A stretch of 14,514 bases of DNA, from positions 1 to 14,514 of the forward strand of contig CAZUVQ010000042.1 in the NCBI GenBank assembly GCA_964623915.1, written 5' to 3'. This DNA is from CAZUVQ01 sp964623915. Its GTDB lineage: Bacteria; Bacillota; Clostridia; UMGS1883; UMGS1540. The notes under the pieces are model-generated. The model did no database searches and was not told the origin of the DNA. It saw only the letters and a program-made list of their open reading frames with translations. Shown piece after piece: positions 1-7,802 of this stretch; positions within the stretch are counted from its first letter, which is position 1, and each line of letters begins with the position of its first letter. A program made the translations under genes and the position numbers.

Positions 1-1229
1 TCAGGAAGAGCAATATTAGGATTTTTACTTGGATCAGTCGGATAGGTTGAAAGATCATAAGAGGAATATGTTTCATTATCATAAGAATATGATATTTCAA
101 TCCCTGAAGGTTCAACTATTGCGTGTGTGTTATTCCAATTTACCATAACAGGCATTAAAGCAGTTGTTTCGTTTGTGGTTATACATCCCGGATTATAAAT
201 TCTTATTTTTTTTCCGGCCGCAAAGCTCTTTGAATACGCATAGGTAAGATTGGTACCAGCCTTAACATGAGTATTGTTGACAAGCTCACCATCGTTTATA
301 CCGGGAGATGATACTCTATATGCGTTTGTTGTTTCATCACCGCAAATCCACTTATATGCCATGGCGAAATAATCTGTATTGGTATAGTCGTTTTTATTAC
401 GCGGAGAAGTAAATGTTGTTATATCATCTGCCTGTGTTCCGTTGTTTACACGTGTCCAACCGGCATATTCTGACAGCGGGGCCGCCGGCTGCGCAAGCAT
501 AACGACCACTGTACAGGCGGTATCCGCCGTAAATGAGAAAAACTCACAATCTTTTTCCGTAACCGCGGTGCTTGTTTCGGAAGTCATATTGCTCCACGGC
601 AGCACAAACATACTTGAGCCGACAAGAGCCTCGGAAACGTTTGATAAAGCGTACACCCTATCCGCCGACGCAGATGAATCCAAAATAGTGCCGTTATCGT
701 TTGCAACAGCACCGCCTCCTATAAATGTAACATTTCCATCTGTGAAATCAGATGACTGTGTAAACGCCGTTATGCGCGGCTGTTTTGATTTAAAGGTTAT
801 ACTATAAGTTGTTTCAGCGCTTAAAGCATCTGTATATACAACCTTGCCTGTTGCAATTTCATTTTTAATGGGAATTAAGCCATTATCGGTTTCCCTCTCT
901 TTAGTGTACTGCGTCTGTGAACTGCCGTTAAACGGCTGATACCTAAAGCCGCCTCGACGGTATTTTGCAGCATCGTAAACATCAACAACCTTATATGCAA
1001 TAGTGCCGTCTTCGACAGTGGCTCTTAGTATTACATAAGACACATTGTCGGCAAGCGTTACGCTATACTCGGTAGTAAGAGCATCGAAACCGGATAATTG
1101 TGTATAGGTTGTTCCACCGTCAACGGAATACTCAATTGTGAGAATACCGCTTGCCAGAGTGGTGAATGAGCCTATACCAATAAGAATTGCCAGCGTAAGG
1201 ATACAACTTAAAAGTCTTTTGATTGTCAT
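1..1229 (-). CDS. Secreted modular beta-sandwich protein, 3' end cut by window edge (paralogue of the gene at 13328-14514)
   Basis: The reading frame is open from an ATG at 1229 to the left edge: 409 residues with no stop. A ribosome binding site, GAGGAG, lies 6 bases upstream (1236-1241). The N-terminus is a Sec signal peptide: MTIKRLL, then a hydrophobic stretch to about residue 27 ending in TLASG. Residues about 31-148 look like a cadherin-like beta-sandwich (pattern L-x-G-F then T-E-Y-S-V-T-L). Residues about 150-365 form a domain I do not recognise, with conserved blocks FTDGNV (162-167), GSSMFVLPW (204-212), FFSFTAD (230-236), DYFAMAYKW (286-294) and NNTHVK (318-323). The same blocks occur in the gene at 13328-14514; I count 40 identities in 65 aligned residues (151-215). 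A further beta-rich domain starts near 375 and runs off the edge. There is no catalytic motif I can name. The protein is probably extracellular, in a polysaccharide-utilisation setting. The coding call is firm; the function is unknown. Confidence 0.9.
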   Translation of the reverse strand, partial: MTIKRLLSCILTLAILIGIGSFTTLASGILTIEYSVDGGTTYTQLSGFDALTTEYSVTLADNVSYVILRATVEDGTIAYKVVDVYDAAKYRRGGFRYQPFNGSSQTQYTKERETDNGLIPIKNEIATGKVVYTDALSAETTYSITFKSKQPRITAFTQSSDFTDGNVTFIGGGAVANDNGTILDSSASADRVYALSNVSEALVGSSMFVLPWSNMTSETSTAVTEKDCEFFSFTADTACTVVVMLAQPAAPLSEYAGWTRVNNGTQADDITTFTSPRNKNDYTNTDYFAMAYKWICGDETTNAYRVSSPGINDGELVNNTHVKAGTNLTYAYSKSFAAGKKIRIYNPGCITTNETTALMPVMVNWNNTHAIVEPSGIEISYSYDNETYSSYDLSTYPTDPSKNPNIALP

Positions 1230-1239
1230 TCTAATCTCC

Positions 1240-1455
1240 TCAAAACAAAATCAATTTATACCCTTTTACTCTACGGAATGCATAATTATATATTTTTTCA
1301 ATATCATCTATGCCCATAATCCATTTTGGATGCTGTTCGCTCATATATGTTGTGAGATTCGTGTAATACTGGTTTTTGATTTCGCTTTCTTCTTAATTTA
1401 AGTTAAATGCAGGGACCGGCTCAACACCGTATTTGTTGTCACGGTAAATTTTATC
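1240..1455 (-). pseudogene. Decayed C-terminal fragment of an ABC transporter solute-binding protein
   Basis: On the minus strand, reading from 1455, a frame of 71 codons has a single internal TAA (1393-1395) and ends at TGA 1240-1242. It translates as DKIYRDNKYGVEPVPAFNLN, then the stop, then EESEIKNQYYTNLTTYMSEQ, then HPKWIMGIDDIEKIYNYAFR. This matches what I know of the C-terminal tail of family 1 extracellular sugar-binding lipoproteins (LplA/YtcQ-like): a proline-containing 'LPxLxxTEEE' stretch, then a helix of the type 'E-x-x-x-I-x-x-x-Y-x-T-x-I-x-T-Y-V-x-E', then 'KFIMGI'. The in-frame TAA falls just before the glutamate pair. Further upstream the frame is closed by another TAA, and no SBP-like sequence is seen there, so most of the gene is gone. 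The final TGA overlaps the Shine-Dalgarno sequence of the gene starting at 1229, as expected if the two were once translationally coupled. The family assignment rests on pattern memory, without a search. Confidence 0.6.
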
Positions 1456-1462
1456 CCTTTAC

Positions 1463-1498
1463 AGAGCGGATTGTATCAATTGACACAAGGTAGCCTAA
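1463..1498 (-). promoter_or_regulatory. Candidate extended -10 promoter overlapped by an 18-bp imperfect palindrome
   Basis: On the minus strand TGATACAAT (1470-1478) fits an extended -10 element (TG-N-TACAAT). The hexamer 17 bp upstream is TTAGGC (1493-1498), a poor -35 that coincides with one copy of a direct repeat. The 18-bp sequence TTGTATCAATTGACACAA (plus strand, 1471-1488) is a palindrome except for one mismatched pair and covers the -10. A start near 1463 would leave a leader of about 230 bases before the ATG at 1229, running through the solute-binding-protein relic. A weak -35 covered by a repeat, plus an operator-like palindrome, would suit an activator- or repressor-controlled promoter. 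This is pattern reading only. Confidence 0.35.
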
Positions 1499-1518
1499 AA
1501 ATTCGCACAATAGCCTAA
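1491..1518 (-). repeat. Pair of direct repeats TTAGGCTA with a 20-bp period
   Basis: The plus strand carries TAGCCTAA at 1491-1498 and again at 1511-1518, exactly 20 bp apart. The similarity extends to a CACAA next to each copy (1484-1488, with a two-base insertion, and 1506-1510). Both copies lie just upstream of the candidate -10 at 1470-1475, and the nearer copy overlaps the -35 position. Tandem sites about two helical turns apart upstream of a weak promoter are typical of AraC-type activator sites; no regulator gene is in the window to link to them. Confidence 0.4.
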
Positions 1519-1530
1519 TTTGACGCTCAT

Positions 1531-2334
1531 CTAAAATATAGTTTTAAACATTGTCAATAAAAAATCCATATCACCCGGATATTGCTTCAGTTCTTCTCTC
1601 CAAACGCTTTCCCACTCTAATGAAAGAAATCCGCTAAAATTATTGCGCCTGAGCAATTCCAGAATAGATTCTATCGGGAGCTCTCCTTGCAAAAGCAAGG
1701 TATATTCATAATCATGCCAAACCGGATCTTTTCGTTTTCTTCCGTCCTTTATGTGCAGATGAGTAATGCTCTTCCCGATATAATCCCATGTAGTCTCTAT
1801 GTTTTCTCCGTCCTCAATAGGGTGGATTATATCCCATATAAATTTTAAATTTTCTCTGTTAACATCCTTTTTTAAGCTTGACAACGCCCGCCCCGTTGCA
1901 TATTCGTTATGTGTTTCAACCATTACTTCAAAACCTTCGTCAATATCGCATATTTCACGTAATGACTTTACAATTCCGTCATGATCCAAAACATCAAGCT
2001 TAGTATCAAACCGGCGCGCAAAATTCCCCAGAAAAATACGTATTCCATTTGCCCTGATTTTTTTGCCTTTCTCAATCAGTTCAGCGGCTTCTTTTATTTT
2101 ACTCGGTTCATAACCTTTGATGCAGATACTCGATGCTATGCATAAAACTGTAATATTGGCTTGTAAAAACTGCTCTCCTATTAACTTAAGCTCTTTTTCT
2201 TCTTTTTCTCCCAATATGCTGTTGTCAGCCCCTGCCCTAATTTCAAGACCATCAATCTTATATTTTTTACAGTAATAAATTAATTCTTCTGCGTTATAAT
2301 CCATGAATGGTAGCGTGCTGAAAGCCAATTTCAT
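1531..2334 (-). CDS. Sugar phosphate isomerase/epimerase-like protein (xylose isomerase-like TIM barrel)
   Basis: This cytoplasmic protein of 267 residues has no signal peptide and the usual length for the AP-endonuclease-2/xylose-isomerase-like TIM-barrel family. Members isomerise or epimerise sugars, inosose or hydroxypyruvate through a divalent metal. The expected metal ligands are visible in order: E140 in VETH, D168 with H171 in WDIIHP, H194 in HLHIKD, and E240/E242 in SLEWES. The N-terminus (MKLAFSTLPF, with GLEIR at 29-33) is the typical first strand and second-strand glutamate. The ATG at 2334 is preceded by GGGAGTGG; part of this site overlaps the TAG stop of the dehydrogenase gene, leaving an 11-base gap. 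The two genes are thus probably translationally coupled and act in one pathway, perhaps on a sugar released by the upstream lyase. The fold is clear; substrate and exact reaction cannot be read from the sequence. Confidence 0.88.
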   Translation of the reverse strand: MKLAFSTLPFMDYNAEELIYYCKKYKIDGLEIRAGADNSILGEKEEKELKLIGEQFLQANITVLCIASSICIKGYEPSKIKEAAELIEKGKKIRANGIRIFLGNFARRFDTKLDVLDHDGIVKSLREICDIDEGFEVMVETHNEYATGRALSSLKKDVNRENLKFIWDIIHPIEDGENIETTWDYIGKSITHLHIKDGRKRKDPVWHDYEYTLLLQGELPIESILELLRRNNFSGFLSLEWESVWREELKQYPGDMDFLLTMFKTIF

Positions 2335-2345
2335 ATATCCACTCC

Positions 2346-3341
2346 CTATGTCGTCTGAGTCATACCCATGTATATTTCTTTGGATATTTCATAAGACAAA
2401 GCAATTCCGTTTGTAAAATTATATATTTCCTTTACAATTTCGCTTGTGATAAAGGTTTTCAAATCGGCAGCAGGACCTGCCATGTGAGGATACAATGTCA
2501 CATTGGGAAGTTTGAGCAATTTACTATTTTCGCTTAAGGGCTCTTTTGCATATACGTCAAGAACTGCCGAAAACCTCTCTTCTTCCAACTGTCTTATTAA
2601 TGCTTCCTCATCAACGACGTTTCCACGAGATGTGTTTATGAATATGCTGCCCGGCTTTAAAAGCTTTAACAGCTTCTCATCAATCATATGGTGTGTTTCA
2701 TCGTTCGCCGCCGTATGAACAGAAACAATATCACAGCTCGAAAACACTTCATCCAATGAAGCATATTCAAAGCCATACTGTTTGCTTTTTTCCTCAGATG
2801 GTCTTGTCGAATACAATTTGATTTTCACGTTAAAAGGTTTCAGAAAATCCAGCAAGTAGGAAGAAATCCTTCCCAAACTTACAATGCCGATTGTCCGCCC
2901 CTTTAAAGAGCGTGTTTTCAGTTGTCCGTTCGGTGTCCAAATACTATTTTTCAATGCGGTGCTGTATGTATTTAAATTCCTGAGCTCACACAGTATATAT
3001 GCCATAACCCCCTCTGCAACGGAGCAGGCGAAAATTTCATTAGCGCTTACCACCTTAACGCATGAGTCATAAAGCCCTCCGTCAACAATAGGTCCGACGC
3101 TTCCGCCGGTATGTGCGACCAGTTTAAGTCTTTCGCCCGCTATTTCCGACGTTATCTTTGTTTGACCCCAACCGGTTATAACAATATCAGTGTTTTTTAA
3201 AGCTTCTTTCATTTCAACCGGGTTATAATTTCTGCCCGTTTCGTTATACGAAATATTCCCCAATGCTTCCAGCGATTTATATATGTCGCTTTCAAAAAAT
3301 ATTTTTCTGAGACTTTCGTGCATACTGACTAAAATATTCAT
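2346..3341 (-). CDS. D-isomer-specific 2-hydroxyacid dehydrogenase
   Basis: This protein of 331 residues interconverts a D-2-hydroxyacid and a 2-oxoacid with NAD(P)(H), as phosphoglycerate dehydrogenase and glyoxylate/hydroxypyruvate reductase do. The catalytic Arg-Glu-His set is visible: R239 in NTSRGNVVDEEAL, E267 in DVYAKEPL and H286 in YPHMAG. The nucleotide-binding domain starts near residue 147 (GRTIGIVSLGRISSYL). Its glycine motif is unusual: the G-x-G-x-x-G positions read S155-L-G157-R-I-S160. The second strand ends in LYSTRP (176-181), without the acidic residue expected of an NAD-specific enzyme, which hints at NADP(H). The ATG at 3341 has GAGGAG 12 bases upstream and a closer AGGA. 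The gene follows the SLH gene after 90 bases with no clear promoter or terminator and is coupled to the isomerase gene downstream. Family certain, substrate unknown. Confidence 0.92.
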   Translation of the reverse strand: MNILVSMHESLRKIFFESDIYKSLEALGNISYNETGRNYNPVEMKEALKNTDIVITGWGQTKITSEIAGERLKLVAHTGGSVGPIVDGGLYDSCVKVVSANEIFACSVAEGVMAYILCELRNLNTYSTALKNSIWTPNGQLKTRSLKGRTIGIVSLGRISSYLLDFLKPFNVKIKLYSTRPSEEKSKQYGFEYASLDEVFSSCDIVSVHTAANDETHHMIDEKLLKLLKPGSIFINTSRGNVVDEEALIRQLEEERFSAVLDVYAKEPLSENSKLLKLPNVTLYPHMAGPAADLKTFITSEIVKEIYNFTNGIALSYEISKEIYMGMTQTT

Positions 3342-3431
3342 ATATCCTGTTTACTCCTCATATCGACATGTATATGTATTGTCCCTCAAAATATAGACCG
3401 AGCAGTTAATCAATTGCTTTTTTCAGCGTAT

Positions 3432-6400
3432 TCAGTCAACAAGTGAGAAATCGTTAAACACAACAACCTCTCTAAGCTCACTGCTTCTATATCTTAAAAG
3501 AACCCTTGAATACGCATTGCCATTGTGAATATAGTCAGCAATATCATCATATGTACCGACATAAACCCTGTTAATTTCGTTTTCAGAGGTGTCATATACA
3601 GTAACAAGTGTTGATGAACTTATTTGAGCGTGAAGTATGTTGCTTTTATTATCCCAGTCAATATTATTTGGTCGTATATCTATAGTTTTTGTAGCTCCTC
3701 CACTTGCATAAACGAACTCGATTAATCCTTCCTCGCGCGATTTAACATAACCATGGAATAAATGAGTGCTTGTATTTGCCGATTTAACATTGCTCAGCGT
3801 TGTCTCTCCGCCGTTTATATTATTTAAAGTAACAGTATTATTATTATAGTTATATTTTACTACTCCTAATGAGCTATCAATAGAAATTAAATGTCTCTTA
3901 TAATCTACATCATAACGGATAACATCACCCGGTCCCAGATTGAGACTCAGAAAACTGCTTTCATATTTCGGAGACACTAAAACCTTTCTCATCCCCCCGA
4001 CAATAACACCTTCTAAGCAATATAAGTTTTCGTTTGTTTTTTCATCATATACCTTAAAAACTCTGTTGATAGTAAATAACTCATGATTATGAGACACCCC
4101 ATAACCACTATAAGTGATTAGCAAACTCACATAAGGAGAAGAGTTATCAACCTTATATGCAACATACTTATATGTGTTACCCTTTGACAATGTCGTGGCA
4201 TTGGTATAGGATAAATACTTATCATCTTCAAAAAAGTATTTATCAGAAAGATTCGAGCCCCTTATATTAATAAGGGTAGTTGATGCGTTTATGGGAAACT
4301 CATATCCCAAGCATGAATCACTACTAAAAACACTTGTATCATTTGTAATATATGTAAGCGAATTTTGTTCCTCATATATACCACGAGTCGGTGTATCTAA
4401 TTCCGATATTTCGTTGTTTTCACCTACCATATATCTTACAGGAAAAACACCGGCAGGCAAATTATTTCCGGCTAAAATAACCGGCGCAACCTGTGATATT
4501 TTTGTATAGGCTTCATTATAGCCCTTACATCTTGTACCGTCAATTACAACATTTTTTACAAGCGGATAAATCTCAGATGTCAATCCGGAGCCGTAAATTT
4601 TAATACTAACCTTCCCGGATATATCATTTTCTTGGTGAGTTGCTATAACCAGACCATAGCTAAATACACCTGAATTATTATTAGTTACATATGCAATGTT
4701 TGAAAACGCATCAAGGTAAGCTACAACGCCCTTCCCTACACCGGGTAAACTTTGCACGGCTTTTTTATTCACATTGTATTTGCCTGAATTATCAAGGATA
4801 ATTATTGTATTTTCATCTGGTCCCTCAATTTCTGTTATTACACCGCTTATTTTATGGTCAGAAGCAATCAATTTGATTACTCTTTTCGCGCATCTTTCAT
4901 CATTAGCTGAAACAGACACTACCGTTCCGCTTACCAAATCTTCTATTACAGCCTTTGTACCGTCAGCAAATAAAAGCGAGTACTCATCAAAAATATCTTT
5001 GTCAATATTAACGGATACCGTACTATCGTATTTATCAAAGAAAACACCGCTTTTGCTTAAAACACTATTAATAACATAGGTTTCGTATGCAACAATCTTT
5101 AAAATATCGTAATTTCCGTCACCGTTGTTGTCAACTGCTGATATTTCACCTTTCTTGTTTTCTAAAAATTCCTTTGTAATCAATTTATCAGGGTAATATG
5201 TTCTGTTATATATAACAGCGAACTTTTCGTCAAGACTAAGTGTTTCTTTTTTTGAATCGGCGTCTTTATAATATGTGATTGATCTGTCAGATATAGTATT
5301 TAAATCATCAATGTCTATTGTTACAATATCGTTTTTATCCGTCTCATAGTACAAACAAACAGAGTCATCAAGCTTACTGTCATGCCTGTAATAGACTTTT
5401 GCGTAGTTGCCAATTTCATCTGCTATATCAGTCTTGCCGCAGTTCAGGTTTATGTATTGACCGTTGCTTTCTAATTGAATAATGTTTTCCTGTAAATCAG
5501 ATTCAGCATAAAAAGTGGTCAATGAGTTTGCAACGATAATGCCTTTTTCTGAAAATACATTGTGCCAGCTTTCAAGTATTGTTAAGTCAGTATTTTCCTC
5601 AAATATATCCGAACCTTTGTAATTTACAACGTTGAGCATTAACGTATTGGCTAAAAGAGGAATCATATCCGAGCCTTGCAGAATTTCGTTATAGCTGCTT
5701 TCAACATTCGTGAGCAGCTTTTTTTTTGCGGCAATAGTTAAATATCCATTGGGATAGCCTCCCGATACCTCCGCAAAGTATGAATAGTTTGTTATCCCAA
5801 GCAATATTTTAATTGCCTCTATTAAAGTAATATTATCGTTGGGACTAAAATTATTTTCGTTATCGAGCACTCCAAGCTCTGATAAAAACTCTATAGAAGG
5901 TGCATACTCACTTGTTACCGGTACGTCATCAAATGCTTTGCCTGTTGCTTTCCGATCCGCCGGCATTCCTTTGATGTATGCTGCCATCATAGCAAAATAC
6001 CCTTTTTTAATTTGCGCGCTGTAATTGAATTCAAGTGAATCGTCAATCATTCCTAAAGAAATCAACAAATTTAAATCCTTTTCATGTTTTCTAACCAAAG
6101 AATCCTTTGTATTATCCAGAACAGATTGGCTTTTTACGGTTAAATCAGAATATTTTGAGTTAATAAAATTATAAATTAACTGAGCTGCTTCAGCACGTGC
6201 AGCAAGCGCCTTTGGCGCAAAGGTGTTGTCATTCATGCCTTTAATAATGCCAGCAGCCTTTAGGGTATAAATAGCTGTTTTTGCATAATCCGATATTGTG
6301 GCATCATCACTAAAGACTTCATAATTATCTATAGTCTCATTGTCGCTAAAGCTTATTATACTAAATAAAATTTTTGCCATATCTTCCCTTGTTATACTGC

Positions 6401-7802
6401 TATCAGGATTAAAATGGCTTTCATCAACTCCGTTGATAATTCCCTTTTCGTAAGCACACATTATATAACTAAATGCCCAGTGTGAGGAATTTACATCGTC
6501 AAAAACCTGTTTGTATTCAGAAGAAACTTCATAAAGTGCCCGTACAACAATAGTAGTAAATTCAGCACGTGTTATATTATTTGCAGGCATAAACAGCACA
6601 TCAGAATAACCTATTATAACAGCTTTTTTTGATAGGGATTCTACCGCTTCCTTTGCCCATTCATATTCAGCCATGTCGGTAAAACCATCTGAAACCGGCA
6701 CTGGAGGAACATCATCTTTTACAGTGTCTGACACCATTACTTTCATTCCGCTACTATCAGACGAGGTTTTTTTGCCAGTGGATATAGGTCCACCCGATGA
6801 CGTTGTTAACAAGGACTTAACTATTTCATTAAACTTTTTAGCTACATTACTGACTGTACTCTTACTTGCAGAAAGCTTATTGACTGCTGTAGCCTTTTTT
6901 GATTTTGTAAGTGAGTTAAAATCAGACAAATCAAGAGTGAGCACGTCATAATACCCTGTTAATATACCAAGCAGAAATTCAGAAGTATCTTCTACCGGAT
7001 AATTGATTGTCTGCAAAATAATCTGCGATTTTAATGTATTTACAAAAGCATCATAAGATGAAAAATTCTGATTGGTAAGATTATTCAACAAGACACTTGT
7101 ACCATTTGCAGTGATTTTGCTTTTCAGCTCAAGTATACTGTTAAGCTTTGTTGAATCGGTTGTTAATGAAATATCCTCTATGTTGCTGATTAAACCCTCG
7201 TTTAATGCGGCAATCAAAATACTTTCATTTATTTTTGTAACAACAGTTGTCAGGGAGCCTTCATCATTTTCATCTAACGTTATGCCTTTTAATTGCTCAT
7301 AGGTTAAATCCCCTACTAAACTTTTTTTGGAAAGCGCATCATACAGTGTTAAGTTTATACCAAAATATCGCTTGTTTTCATTGATTGTTTCGTATGCTTC
7401 ACTACCGTTTTGTGCTGATGCGGTCTGCATGGCAAGCGCAAGCCTGTATTCTATCGGTGCATAGTACACGGTAGTGCTTTCATTTCCTATACACAGCAAA
7501 TACTCGCCTTTTTCGTCCGTATCGGACATTACTATAGTATATTCATATTTTCCGTTCAAAACCTCAAGTTGCCTGTAATGTACAATAGTGTCACTCGGAT
7601 TTCCGCTTACGAAAGCATTTTCCAAATCGTCTGAGGTTTTCTGCGGACGCAATAGGTAAAGCATTACGTTATGGTCAGTTGTTGTACCTCTTATTGTTAT
7701 GCTGTTAGCATCAGTTTGCACGGTTGTTGATATATCGGCAAATGAAGGGCTGAATGAGCATAAGCAAATACATAATATCAAAACAAACAGTTTTTTAATC
7801 AT
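3432..7802 (-). CDS. Large secreted S-layer homology (SLH) domain protein
   Basis: This protein of 1456 residues has a Sec signal peptide (MIKKLFVLILCICLCSF, about 1-22). Residues 25-115 are a beta-rich domain; 117-335 look mainly helical; 336-370 form a Ser/Lys/Pro-rich linker. Three SLH repeats follow at about 374-423, 434-480 and 497-545, with ITRAE (410-414), ITRED (470-474) and a weaker AARAE (534-538). SLH triplets bind pyruvylated secondary cell-wall polymers, so the protein is probably anchored to the wall. Residues about 575-726 look like a second, degenerate triplet: FDDV at 624-627 and NNFSPNDNIT at 650-659, but no TRAE. The remaining 730 residues appear beta-rich, including a calcium-loop-like DNNGDGNYD (891-899). 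The ATG at 7802 overlaps the TGA of the LamG gene by four bases (ATGA), with GAGGTG 5 bases upstream. No catalytic motif was recognised. It may be a surface scaffold or glycan binder serving the lyase. Confidence 0.93.
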   Translation of the reverse strand: MIKKLFVLILCICLCSFSPSFADISTTVQTDANSITIRGTTTDHNVMLYLLRPQKTSDDLENAFVSGNPSDTIVHYRQLEVLNGKYEYTIVMSDTDEKGEYLLCIGNESTTVYYAPIEYRLALAMQTASAQNGSEAYETINENKRYFGINLTLYDALSKKSLVGDLTYEQLKGITLDENDEGSLTTVVTKINESILIAALNEGLISNIEDISLTTDSTKLNSILELKSKITANGTSVLLNNLTNQNFSSYDAFVNTLKSQIILQTINYPVEDTSEFLLGILTGYYDVLTLDLSDFNSLTKSKKATAVNKLSASKSTVSNVAKKFNEIVKSLLTTSSGGPISTGKKTSSDSSGMKVMVSDTVKDDVPPVPVSDGFTDMAEYEWAKEAVESLSKKAVIIGYSDVLFMPANNITRAEFTTIVVRALYEVSSEYKQVFDDVNSSHWAFSYIMCAYEKGIINGVDESHFNPDSSITREDMAKILFSIISFSDNETIDNYEVFSDDATISDYAKTAIYTLKAAGIIKGMNDNTFAPKALAARAEAAQLIYNFINSKYSDLTVKSQSVLDNTKDSLVRKHEKDLNLLISLGMIDDSLEFNYSAQIKKGYFAMMAAYIKGMPADRKATGKAFDDVPVTSEYAPSIEFLSELGVLDNENNFSPNDNITLIEAIKILLGITNYSYFAEVSGGYPNGYLTIAAKKKLLTNVESSYNEILQGSDMIPLLANTLMLNVVNYKGSDIFEENTDLTILESWHNVFSEKGIIVANSLTTFYAESDLQENIIQLESNGQYINLNCGKTDIADEIGNYAKVYYRHDSKLDDSVCLYYETDKNDIVTIDIDDLNTISDRSITYYKDADSKKETLSLDEKFAVIYNRTYYPDKLITKEFLENKKGEISAVDNNGDGNYDILKIVAYETYVINSVLSKSGVFFDKYDSTVSVNIDKDIFDEYSLLFADGTKAVIEDLVSGTVVSVSANDERCAKRVIKLIASDHKISGVITEIEGPDENTIIILDNSGKYNVNKKAVQSLPGVGKGVVAYLDAFSNIAYVTNNNSGVFSYGLVIATHQENDISGKVSIKIYGSGLTSEIYPLVKNVVIDGTRCKGYNEAYTKISQVAPVILAGNNLPAGVFPVRYMVGENNEISELDTPTRGIYEEQNSLTYITNDTSVFSSDSCLGYEFPINASTTLINIRGSNLSDKYFFEDDKYLSYTNATTLSKGNTYKYVAYKVDNSSPYVSLLITYSGYGVSHNHELFTINRVFKVYDEKTNENLYCLEGVIVGGMRKVLVSPKYESSFLSLNLGPGDVIRYDVDYKRHLISIDSSLGVVKYNYNNNTVTLNNINGGETTLSNVKSANTSTHLFHGYVKSREEGLIEFVYASGGATKTIDIRPNNIDWDNKSNILHAQISSSTLVTVYDTSENEINRVYVGTYDDIADYIHNGNAYSRVLLRYRSSELREVVVFNDFSLVD

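Noticed and set aside
442..807. 121-codon open frame on the plus strand
   Set aside because: It lies wholly antisense to the left-edge secreted protein, whose minus-strand frame has a signal peptide, a ribosome binding site and a close paralogue. The plus-strand product resembles nothing known to me.
1285..1290. Perfect TATAAT on the minus strand in the gap before the left-edge gene
   Set aside because: It lies in an AT-rich part of the solute-binding-protein relic and has no acceptable -35 at 16-18 bp, so it may be chance; the extended -10 at 1470-1478 is the better candidate.
1138..1401. 87-codon open frame on the plus strand across the gap
   Set aside because: It has no ribosome binding site, a low-complexity hydrophobic product, and is antisense to the solute-binding-protein relic and the start of the left-edge gene.
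3342..3431. Possible promoter or terminator between the SLH and dehydrogenase genes
   Set aside because: Hexamers such as TTGATT and TATATT are present but their spacing (12 bp) is wrong, and no stable hairpin with a T-run was found. Apart from the dehydrogenase ribosome binding site I see nothing defined here.
4850..5140. DNNGDGNYD in the SLH protein as a dockerin or EF-hand pair
   Set aside because: Only one calcium-loop-like motif is visible and it has no second copy at dockerin spacing, so a cellulosome-type dockerin is not supported.
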